DNA of 64,000 bases from HGM04593 sp045612305 (GTDB taxonomy: Bacteria > Bacteroidota > Bacteroidia > Bacteroidales > Bacteroidaceae), in the NCBI GenBank assembly GCA_045612305.1, contig JAZKYU010000049.1:27423-91422 (forward strand), given 5' to 3'. The notes below the pieces were generated by a model. That model was not told the origin of the DNA. It made no database searches and saw only the letters and a list, made by a program, of their open reading frames with translations. Shown here in pieces: positions 51,386-61,400 of this stretch. Numbering within the stretch: position 1 is the stretch's first letter; each line of letters starts with the position of its first letter. A program made the translations under genes and the position numbers.

Positions 51386-53239
51386 ATGAGTGAAACTAAA
51401 AAATCGAATGTACAGCTCGACGAGCAAAGCATTACGACTCCCCCTGAACAGGCTGTAAATGCCGCTATGCCCGAGCAAACAACAGAACAAGTAAACACAG
51501 AAGAAGCAGCTACAGCAGAGGCTGCAACCGAGAGCTTGCGCCCGGCCACACGTCAGGAGATATTGTCACGCATAGAAGCTATTGCCGAAGAGGGTGACAT
51601 ACTCAACTGCAAGGCCGAGATAGAGAGCCTTAAAGTGCAATTCTATCGTTTGCGCACCACCGAGATTGATGCTGCACGCAAAGAGTTTGCAGCCCAAGGT
51701 GGCGAGGAGACCCTCTTTATCCCCGAGCCCGACGCACTCGAGGAGCCTTTTAAAGAGGCTATGAACAGCATTAAAACAAAGCGCAACGCTTGGCTCAAAG
51801 CACAAGAGGAGGAGCAACAGGCTAACTACACCACAAAGCTCTCCCTTATAGCCCGCATGCAAGAGCTTGTCGAGAAGGCCGGGCAAGGAGCCCCCGACGC
51901 CACAGAGTTCAAGGCCGTGCAAGCACAGTGGAAAGAGATAAAAAACATACCTCAAGACAAGGTTGCCGACCTTTGGAAACAATATCAGCTACTTGGCGAG
52001 CAGTTCTACGATGTACTCAAGATAAACCACGAATTCCGCGAGTACGACTTTAAGAAAAACCTCGAGATAAAAACCCGCATATGCGAGGCTGCCGAGGCCC
52101 TCACCACAAGCGACGATGTTATAGGCGCCTTCCGTCAGTTGCAACAACTGCACAACGAGTATCGCGAAGCAGGCCCCGTTGCACCCGAGTTGCGCGAAGA
52201 GATGTGGACACGCCTTAAAACCGCATCGACAACCATAAACCGTCGCCACCAGGAGCACTTCGAGAGCAAAAAAGAGCAAGAGCGCATAAACCTCGAAAAG
52301 AAGATAGCTCTCTGCGAGCAGATAGAGGGCATAGACTATGCCGCGCTCACAAACTACCAAGCGTGGAACGATACCACCGACAAAATTTTAGCTTGGCAAG
52401 CCGAGTGGAAAGAGGTGGGTTTTGCACCGCAAAAGATGAACTTGAAGATATTCGAGCGTTTCCGCGCCGCCTGCGACGAGTTCTTCAAGCGCAAGAGCGA
52501 CTATTATAAAGAGGTAAAAAACAGCCTTGCCGCTAACCTCGAGAAAAAGAAACAGCTTTGCGAAGCTGCCGAGCAACTAAAAGACAGCGAAGAGTGGAAG
52601 GCAACAGCCGAAAAACTTGCTAAGCTACAAAAAGAGTGGAAAGAGACCGGCCCCGTTGCACAAAAGTATTCCGACGCCCTCTGGACACGCTTTGTTACCG
52701 CTTGCGACTATTTCTTCGAGCGCCGCAACGCCGCAACTTCGTCACAGCGCAAGAGCGAGCAAGACAACCTTAAGCAGAAACGTGCCATAATCGAGAGCAT
52801 ACTCGCAATATCGCCCACAGCCGAGGAGAGCGAGCAGGTAGCACAGCTCAACGCCCTCATACCTCAGTGGAACGCCATAGGGCACGTACCCTTCAAGGAA
52901 AAAGACAAGATATACAAGGAGTACAAAGATGCTGTTAACGCCCTCTACGAGCGACTACACGTCAACGCTACACAACGCAAGCTCGCCGACTTCCGCAACA
53001 ATATAGCAAAAAGCGGCAACAGCCTGCAACGCGAGCGCGAGCGCCTCATACGCCAGTACGAAAACCTCAAAGCCGAAATTTCCACCTACGAAAACAACCT
53101 CGGTTTCTTGAGCACATCGAACAAGAAAGGCGAGAGCCTCCTGGGTGTTATGCGCCAGAAGATGGAAAAACTCAAAGGCGATGCCGAAGTTATTTTGAAG
53201 AAAATACGTCTTGTCGACGACGAGATAGAGAAAGCATAA
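51386..53239 (+). CDS. DUF349 coiled-coil protein
   Basis: 617 residues. After an acidic, Gln/Thr-rich N terminus (about 1-55) come several DUF349 repeats of about 70-75 residues, each ending in a pattern like AWQAEWKEVGFAPQK, KLQKEWKETGPVAQKYS or LIPQWNAIGHVPFKEKDKIY, with FF..R...Y motifs. The C terminus (about 530-617) is coiled coil. No signal peptide or membrane helix, so cytoplasmic. Function is unknown in most bacteria. Single gene ending at a strong terminator. Confidence 0.88.
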   Translation: MSETKKSNVQLDEQSITTPPEQAVNAAMPEQTTEQVNTEEAATAEAATESLRPATRQEILSRIEAIAEEGDILNCKAEIESLKVQFYRLRTTEIDAARKEFAAQGGEETLFIPEPDALEEPFKEAMNSIKTKRNAWLKAQEEEQQANYTTKLSLIARMQELVEKAGQGAPDATEFKAVQAQWKEIKNIPQDKVADLWKQYQLLGEQFYDVLKINHEFREYDFKKNLEIKTRICEAAEALTTSDDVIGAFRQLQQLHNEYREAGPVAPELREEMWTRLKTASTTINRRHQEHFESKKEQERINLEKKIALCEQIEGIDYAALTNYQAWNDTTDKILAWQAEWKEVGFAPQKMNLKIFERFRAACDEFFKRKSDYYKEVKNSLAANLEKKKQLCEAAEQLKDSEEWKATAEKLAKLQKEWKETGPVAQKYSDALWTRFVTACDYFFERRNAATSSQRKSEQDNLKQKRAIIESILAISPTAEESEQVAQLNALIPQWNAIGHVPFKEKDKIYKEYKDAVNALYERLHVNATQRKLADFRNNIAKSGNSLQRERERLIRQYENLKAEISTYENNLGFLSTSNKKGESLLGVMRQKMEKLKGDAEVILKKIRLVDDEIEKA

Positions 53240-53281
53240 AACAAACAGGAAGCGAGCTTGTGCTCGCTTCCTGTTTGTTTA
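53238..53281 (+). terminator. Terminator of the DUF349 gene
   Basis: 19-bp perfect stem (AAACAAACAGGAAGCGAGC and complement) with loop TTGT, overlapping the stop codon, with a T-rich end on the plus strand. Confidence 0.9.
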
Positions 53282-53401
53282 TAGGTAACAAGTGATTGCA
53301 TACACTGTCTTAAAATAGGGCAAAACAGATATAAAAAATATATTTCTCCGCCTGCTTGGTGGTTGGTTAGGATTTAAATAACCTCAAGAGAAGATGTACA
53401 A

Positions 53402-53436
53402 AAAAATAAACCGACTCACAGGGTCGGTTTATTTTT
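53402..53436. terminator. Terminator of secG
   Basis: 14-bp stem AAAAATAAACCGAC and complement around TCACAGG, T-rich on both exits. On the minus strand it ends the secG operon. The 120 bp between this and the previous terminator (53282-53401) hold no recognised gene. Confidence 0.88.
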
Positions 53437-53461
53437 ATCTTTAAGTAGCAATCTTTTTCAA

Positions 53462-53815
53462 TTACTCTGCAACGGGAGCCTCAACAGAAACCTCGGCAGG
53501 AACCTCCTCTGAAAAATCGGGAGCAACCTCGGGGTTAACTGCGCTACTCTCTATTGCACTCTGCTGAATGATGCTCGCATCGGAAATTGTTGCGTGGGGG
53601 ATAGACCAAGCTGCAATAATACTTGCAACAACCATAAAGGCTGCAAGGCTCCAGGTCGCTTTCTCAAGAAAATCTGTAGTTTTTCTCACACCCATAATTT
53701 GGTTCGAAGAGGCGAAACCCGATGCAAGGCCACCACCTTTTGAGTTTTGAACCAACACTATAAGACACATTAGCACCGATGCTATTACGATAAGTAAAAC
53801 GCAAACAAAATACAT
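53462..53815 (-). CDS. secG: Preprotein translocase subunit SecG
   Basis: 117 residues. Two membrane helices (about 3-23 and 52-70) flank LIVLVQNSKGGGLASGFASS and VRKTTDFLEKATW, the SecG signature. The tail beyond residue 80 is an acidic, Val/Pro/Glu-rich extension not seen in E. coli SecG. It assists SecYE in protein export. It is the last gene of the operon with the sigma-54 activator, lptE and the TPR gene (one base after the TPR stop region). Confidence 0.93.
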   Translation of the reverse strand: MYFVCVLLIVIASVLMCLIVLVQNSKGGGLASGFASSNQIMGVRKTTDFLEKATWSLAAFMVVASIIAAWSIPHATISDASIIQQSAIESSAVNPEVAPDFSEEVPAEVSVEAPVAE

Positions 53816-53816
53816 A

Positions 53817-54536
53817 TTATTTTCTTTTTGTATATTTAATTATTTTTTCTAAAAACCTAATTTGGTCTGCAAAGTAACGATTTTTATTCGGATATTCCAA
53901 ATATAAGCGTTTAATTATTTCCAGCGCCTTCTCATATTTACCCTGCTTAATGTAAATATTAGCAAGAGTTTCGGTGAAAAAAGATGTTTCAGCCACCTCG
54001 TTTTCGGGCTCGGAGGGCTCGTCGCTAGAGCGCACAGGCTCGGTATCACCCTCGGGCTTGAGATTTAGAGTTATCTTCTCGTTATCTCCCGAAAGAAAAT
54101 CGTCTATAAGGCTCTGCCCACGCAGTTGTGGTATCTCTTTTGTTGCTGTATCTTTGGCAAGATAGGCCGACACGTAGTCGACTGCGGCAGCTCCTTCGGC
54201 CTCAAGAGAGAGGGTTTCCCCGGGCAAGGTCTCGAGGAAGGCATCGATAAGCGCCATCGTTCTGTCTACAGTGACATCGAGCACAGCGCTCTCCTCGGGC
54301 ACCGAGGAGCCATAGCCCTCGATAAGTTCAAACAACGCCAAGCGGTTTTTCAAGTACAACGCAGCTTTGCGCATCTCTTTGCCAAGCTCTACATCGTGCA
54401 GAAGATACAGATTTTTGAGCATAAGAAGACGCGCCACATCGAAGGTGGGGTTTTTCGCAACCATCATACGCAACTCGTAGAGTGTGTCACGGTTAAGCCT
54501 TTCGGGGTGAGCTATGTATACTTGCAACGGCTCCAT
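53817..54536 (-). CDS. TPR-domain protein of the lptE-secG operon
   Basis: 239 residues, cytoplasmic, helical. The C-terminal part carries a tetratricopeptide-like repeat (FTETLANIYIKQGKYEKALEIIKRLYLEYPNKN); the middle is acidic and disordered (SGDNEKITLNLKPEGDTEP). Families like this are conserved between lptE and secG in Bacteroidetes. The start is three bases after the lptE stop. Role unknown; interaction with envelope biogenesis is a guess from position. Confidence 0.75.
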   Translation of the reverse strand: MEPLQVYIAHPERLNRDTLYELRMMVAKNPTFDVARLLMLKNLYLLHDVELGKEMRKAALYLKNRLALFELIEGYGSSVPEESAVLDVTVDRTMALIDAFLETLPGETLSLEAEGAAAVDYVSAYLAKDTATKEIPQLRGQSLIDDFLSGDNEKITLNLKPEGDTEPVRSSDEPSEPENEVAETSFFTETLANIYIKQGKYEKALEIIKRLYLEYPNKNRYFADQIRFLEKIIKYTKRK

Positions 54537-54539
54537 CTG

Positions 54540-55067
54540 TTACCAATTGGCCAGGGCGGCATTAAACACAGCGTCCACAATCTCGGCTATCATCTGTGTA
54601 ACAAGCTCCTCTTGAACGCTGTCGAGCTGTTGCGACGACTCGTAGTCGCGTGTTGCCGAGAAGGTGCGTTCAAAGTCTTCGTCGTGGTTTTTGTTGTTTG
54701 TAAAGCGCACGTTTACGGTCATCTTCAACTGCACCATAGCCGAATAACCGTCCGACGAGATAGACTTGTTTATCTGGTCGTATGCTGTAATTTCACCCGC
54801 AAGCTGAAGGTCGCCACCACGGTTAACCTGTGTTAGCTTTGTTTGCTGTATAAAGGTGTCGCTCATCTTCTCGTTAAGCATCATAGCCATAGGGCCCCAC
54901 TGATAGGCAGCACGGTTCTGGAAGGTCTCCAAGGTGATTGTTCTAACCACAGAATAGTCTATGGAGGCACCAGTGAACTTGTAGCTCACCTTGCAGCCCG
55001 CAAACAAAAGCAGCGCAAGCAGGGGCAACGCAAGCAAACATCTCTTAATCTTTTTATTCAATGCCAT
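54540..55067 (-). CDS. lptE: LptE-family LPS-assembly lipoprotein
   Basis: 175 residues: signal MALNKKIKRCLLALPLLALL, lipobox LLFAGCKVSY with Cys as lipidation site, then the LptE pattern KFTGASIDYSVVRTITLETFQNRA (read in parts) and GDLQLAGEITAYD. In Gram-negative bacteria LptE plugs the LptD barrel to deliver LPS to the outer leaflet. Part of a four-gene operon with a sigma-54 activator upstream (overlap of 14 bp) and secG downstream. Confidence 0.88.
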   Translation of the reverse strand: MALNKKIKRCLLALPLLALLLFAGCKVSYKFTGASIDYSVVRTITLETFQNRAAYQWGPMAMMLNEKMSDTFIQQTKLTQVNRGGDLQLAGEITAYDQINKSISSDGYSAMVQLKMTVNVRFTNNKNHDEDFERTFSATRDYESSQQLDSVQEELVTQMIAEIVDAVFNAALANW

Positions 55068-56280
55068 ACTCTTTTATTTTTCTGTATAGTGTTCTTTCGG
55101 AAATATTCAACTCCTTTGCGGCGTCTCTGCGGCGACCACGATGGCGTTCAAGGGCCTGTTTTATAGCCTTCTTCTCCATATCGTCGAGCGAGAGAGCCTC
55201 CTCTACATACTCCTCGGCAACGATCTGTTGCACGGGGGATACGGGCGGGATGTGTATCGTGGGCTGCACGCTGCGCTGCACCACGGGGACAACCTCCTCG
55301 GCCTCGGTATAAATTTGCACGTTATCGCTCTCGCGGTTACCTGCGGCACGCAAGCCCTCTATCTGTTTTTTGAGTTCTGTTATGTCGCGACGCATATCGA
55401 ACAGCACGCTGTAGAGTATCTCGCGCTCACTCTCAAACGTTTTTCCGTTGTGGCTTGCGGTGCCCAAGAGGGCTGGCAAATTGTTCTTTGGTTGCTCGGG
55501 CAGGTAACGAGCTATAACATCGGCTGTAACCTTGCGGTTAAGTTCGAGTATAGAGACCTGCTCGGCCACATTTTTTAATTGGCGTATGTTACCCGGCCAG
55601 GTATATGCGAGCAGAGTTCTCTTGGCCTGCTCGTCGAGCTCTATTCGTGGGATGTTGTACTTTGCTGCAAAATCTATGGTAAATTTCTTAAAGAGCAAGA
55701 AGACATCCTCGCCACGATGACGCAAAGCGGGTACCTTTATGGGCACCGTGCTCAAACGATAGTAGAGATCCTCGCGGAAACGACCTGCACTCACAGCCTC
55801 GGGGAGGTTTACATTTGTTGCACATACTATGCGCACGTTGGTCTTTTCTACCTTCGACGAGCCCACACGCAAAAACTCTCCATTCTCGAGCACACGCAAA
55901 AGGCGCGCCTGTGTGGAGAGGGGCAACTCGCCCACCTCATCGAGGAATATTGTTCCCCCGTCGGCCTCACTAAAGTAACCCTTACGCTCGCTCACCGCGT
56001 CGGTAAAGGCACCCTTTACGTGACCAAAAAGTTCCGAGTCTATCGTACCCTCGGGTATTGCACCACAGTTAACGGCAAAATATTTACCGTGCTTGCGCAC
56101 GCTGTTGGTGTGAATTATCTGCGGGAAAAACTCCTTACCCACACCACTCTCACCTGTAATAAGCACCGTGAGGTCGGTTTTTGCCACCTGAAGAGCCGTG
56201 TCGATAGCCCTCAACAGCTCCGCATCGTTTCCTATAATGCCAAACTGTTGTTTCACCCTTTGTATCTCTGTTATCTCCAT
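55054..56280 (-). CDS. Sigma-54-dependent transcriptional activator without receiver domain
   Basis: About 408 residues from the Met at 56280 (MEITEIQRVKQQFGIIGNDA). An AAA+ domain fills residues of about 10-235 with Walker A GESGVGKEF, GHVKGAFTDA (GAFTGA position), DGGTIFLDEVGELP (Walker B), and YRLSTVPIKVPALRHR. A Fis-type HTH ends the chain (LERHRGRRRDAAKELNISERTLYRKI). There is no N-terminal sensory or receiver domain, so it resembles PspF and may be regulated by a partner. An earlier in-frame Met (56319) is less likely. It overlaps lptE and leads an operon of envelope genes. A minus-strand TAATTTTG (56314-56307) precedes it. Confidence 0.9.
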   Translation of the reverse strand: MEITEIQRVKQQFGIIGNDAELLRAIDTALQVAKTDLTVLITGESGVGKEFFPQIIHTNSVRKHGKYFAVNCGAIPEGTIDSELFGHVKGAFTDAVSERKGYFSEADGGTIFLDEVGELPLSTQARLLRVLENGEFLRVGSSKVEKTNVRIVCATNVNLPEAVSAGRFREDLYYRLSTVPIKVPALRHRGEDVFLLFKKFTIDFAAKYNIPRIELDEQAKRTLLAYTWPGNIRQLKNVAEQVSILELNRKVTADVIARYLPEQPKNNLPALLGTASHNGKTFESEREILYSVLFDMRRDITELKKQIEGLRAAGNRESDNVQIYTEAEEVVPVVQRSVQPTIHIPPVSPVQQIVAEEYVEEALSLDDMEKKAIKQALERHRGRRRDAAKELNISERTLYRKIKEYGIE

Positions 56281-56360
56281 TATTGCCTGCAAAAATATAT
56301 TTATGCCAAAATTACTCATTTTAGTTCAAAAACAAGCAATTTTGGCACAATTATTTAATT

Positions 56361-58250
56361 TTAGAAAGGGAAAAGGAAGGGAGCCTTTATATCAAACGGG
56401 AATAGATAGGGCAAAATTAGTATCATCACAATTCCCAGAATTATCTGCAGAGGCAAGCCCACTTTTATATAATCCATAAAAGTATATTGCCCGGCAGGCA
56501 TCACAAGTGCATTGGGCGGTGTGGAGAAAGGCGATGCAAAGCAAAGGCTTGCACCAAGCGTTACCGCAAAAAGGAAAGGCACGGGACTCACGCCTATCTG
56601 CATAGCACTGCTCATTGCGATGGGCGCCAAAAGCACTGCTGTAGCCGTGTTGCTTATGAACATCGTCATCAGCGAAGTGGTAAAATATATTCCGGCCATA
56701 AGAGCTAGGGGACCATAGTTTCCAAGACCGCTAACCAAAGAGCTCGATATCCAAGCCGACACACCTGTCTTCTGCAACGCGGTAGACATAGGCATCATCG
56801 CTGCAATGAGCACTATACTCTCCCAATTTATAGTTTTGTAGGCCGCCTCGACGTTGCGGAAGCAACCTGTGAGCACCATCAACAAACCGGCTACAATAAC
56901 TGCCGTTACAGGCGCTACAGGGATAAAGTCGCACGCCATAACAACTATCATACCAAGCATTATGAGAGCCGCAACTGGCGCTTTGTGGTCAAGCGTGACC
57001 TTTGCAGCCTCTTCCAAGGGACGGCCCAGCACAATCCACTCGTTGCTCTCGCTCTCGAGCTTTGCTATTTTATCCCACGCTCCCTGAACAAGCAACACAT
57101 CGCCGCTGTGTATTGTTTCGTCGGCTATACCCTGTAAAATATACTTTTTCTTGCGACAGATACCCAGCACGCTCACATTATACTTACTGCGGAAGCCCAC
57201 CTCTCTTATGGTCTTGTTCACTACCGAAGAGGAGGACATAATTACAATCTCGGCAACTCCAAGGTTGTAGAAAGCAAGCTTGTTACCCTTTGCTTCGTCA
57301 CCGTCGTTCAAAATATTGAGCTTGTACTTTTGAGCAAAGACATTTACAATATCTGTATTGCCCGAAACATAGAGAACATCATCTATTCTAAGCACCGTGT
57401 CCGAATCTACCGCCTGTTGTGTAACTTTCTTTAGTATTCTGTGCTGCCCACGCTCTATGTGGCGCAACTCTATAATATTAAGACCATATTTTTTACGTAT
57501 ATTTATCTCGCCTATCATCTTGCCAGCAACGAGCGACGAAGCGGTCACCTGTAAACGGTGCAGGTTGTTGGAGATACCATACTCGGCAACAAGGGTTTTC
57601 AAAGACTTGCCGCGTGTGGCACTTGCTGCACTAAGCACGCCGGGTTTTGAAAGAAACTTTTTACTCAACGGGAGCAGCACTATAGTGCCCACAACCGCGC
57701 ATATAAGACCCACGGGCAAGAAGGTGAAGAAGCCTAGCCCGGAGAAGCCGTTCGAGATAAGTTCGTCGTTTATAACGAGGTTGGGAGGTGTACCAATTAA
57801 GGTCATCATACCACTCATGCTGCTAGCGAAAGCAAGTGGCATGAGCAAGCGGCTGGGGTTCATCTTCACACTCATAGCCATACTCACCACTATGGGTATC
57901 ATAATTGCAACTGTGCCGGTGTTGCTCACAAAAGCGCCCATCACCGATGTAACTCCCATCACCAATAAAAAGAGCTTCAGCTCGCTATCGCCCGCAAACT
58001 TCATCAATCGCGAGCTTATCATCTTGGCAAGCCCTGTTTGGAAGATGGCGCCACCCACAACAAAGAGCCCCACCATCATTATTATAACATTGCTCGAGAA
58101 GCCCGACAAAGCCTCTTCGGGGGTAAGTATCCCAGCAACAAGCAAGGTCGCCAAGGCCAAAAGAGCCACAATATCGGAACGCATTTTGCCACTTATGAAA
58201 AAAGCGACCGACAACAAAAGAACGGTTAACGTAATTGTTATATCTATCAT
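56361..58250 (-). CDS. SLC13-family permease with TrkA-C domains
   Basis: 629 residues from the Met at 58250 (MIDITITLTVLLL). Two membrane halves, each with anion-transporter helices (GVTSVMGAFVSNTGTVAIMIP; TSLMTMFISNTATAVLLAPI, the SNTxT motifs), flank two RCK_C/TrkA-C domains (about residues 200-375: GKMIGEINIRKKYGLNIIEL and NKTIREVGFRSKYNVSVLGIC). Members carry Na+-coupled dicarboxylates or sulfate; substrate cannot be read. Single gene; terminator not obvious. Confidence 0.88.
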   Translation of the reverse strand: MIDITITLTVLLLSVAFFISGKMRSDIVALLALATLLVAGILTPEEALSGFSSNVIIMMVGLFVVGGAIFQTGLAKMISSRLMKFAGDSELKLFLLVMGVTSVMGAFVSNTGTVAIMIPIVVSMAMSVKMNPSRLLMPLAFASSMSGMMTLIGTPPNLVINDELISNGFSGLGFFTFLPVGLICAVVGTIVLLPLSKKFLSKPGVLSAASATRGKSLKTLVAEYGISNNLHRLQVTASSLVAGKMIGEINIRKKYGLNIIELRHIERGQHRILKKVTQQAVDSDTVLRIDDVLYVSGNTDIVNVFAQKYKLNILNDGDEAKGNKLAFYNLGVAEIVIMSSSSVVNKTIREVGFRSKYNVSVLGICRKKKYILQGIADETIHSGDVLLVQGAWDKIAKLESESNEWIVLGRPLEEAAKVTLDHKAPVAALIMLGMIVVMACDFIPVAPVTAVIVAGLLMVLTGCFRNVEAAYKTINWESIVLIAAMMPMSTALQKTGVSAWISSSLVSGLGNYGPLALMAGIYFTTSLMTMFISNTATAVLLAPIAMSSAMQIGVSPVPFLFAVTLGASLCFASPFSTPPNALVMPAGQYTFMDYIKVGLPLQIILGIVMILILPYLFPFDIKAPFLFPF

Positions 58251-58433
58251 AAAAAACTTAAAGGGATATTTGTGTAAAAAACCTCGCAAATTTACAAAAT
58301 TTAGACCTCACAGGCACTATAATCTGCTGTAATAATTACTTAAAGTATATTTATTTATTGATAAATTTTGTAAAAAAGAATATATCTGCAATATAAATTG
58401 GCACAGAATAGGGGCAAAACAAGATTTTCTGTT

Positions 58434-58441
58434 TAAATTTG
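58434..58441 (+). promoter_or_regulatory. -7 box at the start of the TamB gene
   Basis: TAAATTTG matches TAnnTTTG and overlaps the TTG that would be the farthest upstream start codon of the next gene. A promoter here would place transcription start near 58448, inside the longest reading frame. Confidence 0.5.
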
Positions 58442-61400
58442 CATTATTCATGTGAAAGCACACCCGCTGCGCAAACAAAAAAGGGAGCGCAGAACATAGG
58501 GAAGATATTTTGGGAGGAGAGAGATATAAAAGCTATAAAATACATATTTGTAACGCTTGCTGTGATGGTGGCCGTTCTCTACGGCGCATCGCTCTTGTTG
58601 CGTGTCGATGCCGTGCAGCAGCGAGCAGCCGACTGCGTCACAACAATTATACAAAAAGCAGGCGACCTCCCCATAAGCATAGGCTCTATACAGGTGCAGC
58701 ACCTCAACAAGATAGTTATTAAAAACAGCTACATAACAGACGAAGCTGGCGACACCGCCTTGAGCATACCCAAAATAACCGCACACCTTTCGCCCCTCCA
58801 TATGCTCAAAGGCGATATACGCGTAAATACCCTCATCATAGGCAACCCGGCAGTAAAGCTCTACCGCGAGAAGGTCGACAGCCCGCTCAACATACAATTT
58901 TTCCTCGACAAGCTATCGAGCAACAAAGGTAGCAAGAGTAACGACTTGCCCGACATACGCATAAACCAGATACAGATATACGAAGGTAGCTTCGCCTACG
59001 ATGTGAGGGAGAAAGAGAGAAAACCTCTCTTCGACCCTGCACACATAGCGGTGCAAGACATCTTCTGCAACCTCTCGCTGAAAAAACTCAACAGCGACAC
59101 CTTGAGCCTCTATGTGCGTTCTATATCGGGAAGGGAGGAAAAAGGGCTCACGCTAACGCGCTTGTCGGCAAGGATTGAAGCCACCCCACAATGCGCCCGC
59201 ATAGGCAACCTATGCATACAGTTGCCCGCAAGCACCATTGAGGCTGAAGAACTAACTGTTGCTGCCGAAGGAGATAGCAAGATTGCCATAAACGGCGAGC
59301 TCACAGCGCGCGAACTTGTACCAAGCGACTTTGCATCTCTCTTGCCCACACTATCAGCTCCCAATCTACCCCTTGTTTCGTTCAACGCTCAAATAGGCGG
59401 CAGCAAGGGAAGCACAAGCAGCAAGGTGGCGCTTTCAACTTCGGACAAGAGTTTCGACCTGCAAGTAAAAGCAGAAATTAAAAACCTGTTACAACCACAA
59501 GAGGCTACGCTCTCCATAACAGAAAGCGTGGTGAGAGAAGAGGCTATAAAACACCTGCAAACAATTATAGGTGATAGCACGGGCAACCTCGATGTATTAA
59601 AAAGACTGGGCAACATAAACATAAGCGGCAACGCCACACACAACAAACGCCACACACAAGGAGAAATTTCAATAAAGAGCGACTGCGGTAACATACACGG
59701 CAACACCACTATAACAAGCAGCAACAGCTACACCACCCTACAACTGCAACAGCTACAGCTCGGTAAACTCCTAAAGAACAGTGCCCTGGGCCCGTGTGAC
59801 ATAGAGGCTCAAATAGATGGAGTTGTTTTTGAGAAAGAGCCCAATATTGATTTTAGCACCACAATAAAAGAGTTTAACTACAACGAGTATACATACCAGC
59901 CTATAACACTCAAAGGCAGCTACATAGACAACGGTCTCCACGCAACCATCAGCAGCAGCGACCCCAACGCCAGCGGGCACCTCACCTGCTCTATGACAAA
60001 GAAAGAGGATCGCAAAGATATTAAATTCGAGCTCGCAATAGACACCCTTATCCCCGACAGCTTGAACGTGGGTAGCGGCAACAGCGGCATAATTTCGGCA
60101 ACAGCCAACGGAACTTACAACGGCTACAACACAGGCAAGTCCCTGCTCGATATACGCATCTACAACATCGCACAAAGCATAGGCAAAAAGAAGAGCAACA
60201 TACGCATGGTGCAGTTTGTCGACAACAACCTGCTCGACAACCGCAGCCTCATCATAAACTCCGACTTCCTCGATGCAAAGGTCGCCGGGCAGTTTAGCTA
60301 CAGCTCGCTTGCAGGCACATTCAAAAAAATAATACACACACACGCACCTGCTCTTTCGAGCACAAAAGCCCCCAACCACGCCAACAACGCCTATATCTTC
60401 AGCCTCAACATAAGAAACACCTCGACCATAAGCCGCCTGTTAGGCTTGCCTGTAACCATAAACAGCAACTCAAACATTACAGGACAGTGCGACGATAGCC
60501 GAAAACTCTTCATCGCCACAGCTACACTCAACAACGCCAACATTAAAAAGTATAAATTCAGCACCATAGAGGCCAACATATACTCAAACGACAGCACCGC
60601 CGGCTTGAGAAGTGTGCTCAAGGCTCTGCCCACAGCAAAAAAAGCAAGCACCGGCACCGAGCAAAACAACAACATAACCATAAACGTAAACGCCGAGGCT
60701 AGCAACAACCATATAGCAACCGGAATCGACTGGGAGGGCTCAACCACTCAACACAAAGGCACCCTAGGGCTCGACGTAGCTCTCAAAAAAATAGCCGACA
60801 AAACCGAGATAAACGCCACCCTTGCGCCCAACGAAATTATTTACGAAGACACAAAGTGGGACATCGCCGGTTGCAACATAAAAGGTACCACAGAGGAGGT
60901 TGAAATAGACAATTTCTACATAGAGAGCGACAACAAATCGCTAAACATCACAGGAAAGCTTGGCAAGGAGAGCGAAGACAGGCTAAACGTGCTGCTCAAC
61001 AACATAGAACTTGAATCAATACTTAAAATAGTAGATTTTCGCGCGGTAACGTTCGGCGGAAAAACAAACGGCAAGGTAACGCTCGACCGCGCCTTCAACC
61101 ACCCGCAGTTTAACTGCAACATAGAGGTAGATAGTTTCACCTTTGAGAAGGGATATTTGGGAGCGCTTGCATTTAAGGCAGCGTGGGACGAAGAAAACAA
61201 GTCTGTAACGATGCGAGGCGACATAGACGATGTAAACAACGCCCACACCGTGGTAGAGGGCTTTGTATCACCCGCCAACGACACACTGAGCCTGCGCATA
61301 GATGCCGACAGAACAAGGCTCGCCTTCCTCAACAGCATGCTCGAGGGTATAATATCCGACGTCGATGCCACAGCGACCGGCAAAATTTTGCTTTCGGGCC

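Noticed and set aside
58399..58417. Sigma-54 site (TTGGCAC) upstream of the TamB gene
   Set aside because: The -24-like half is good, but no TTGC follows at the right distance.
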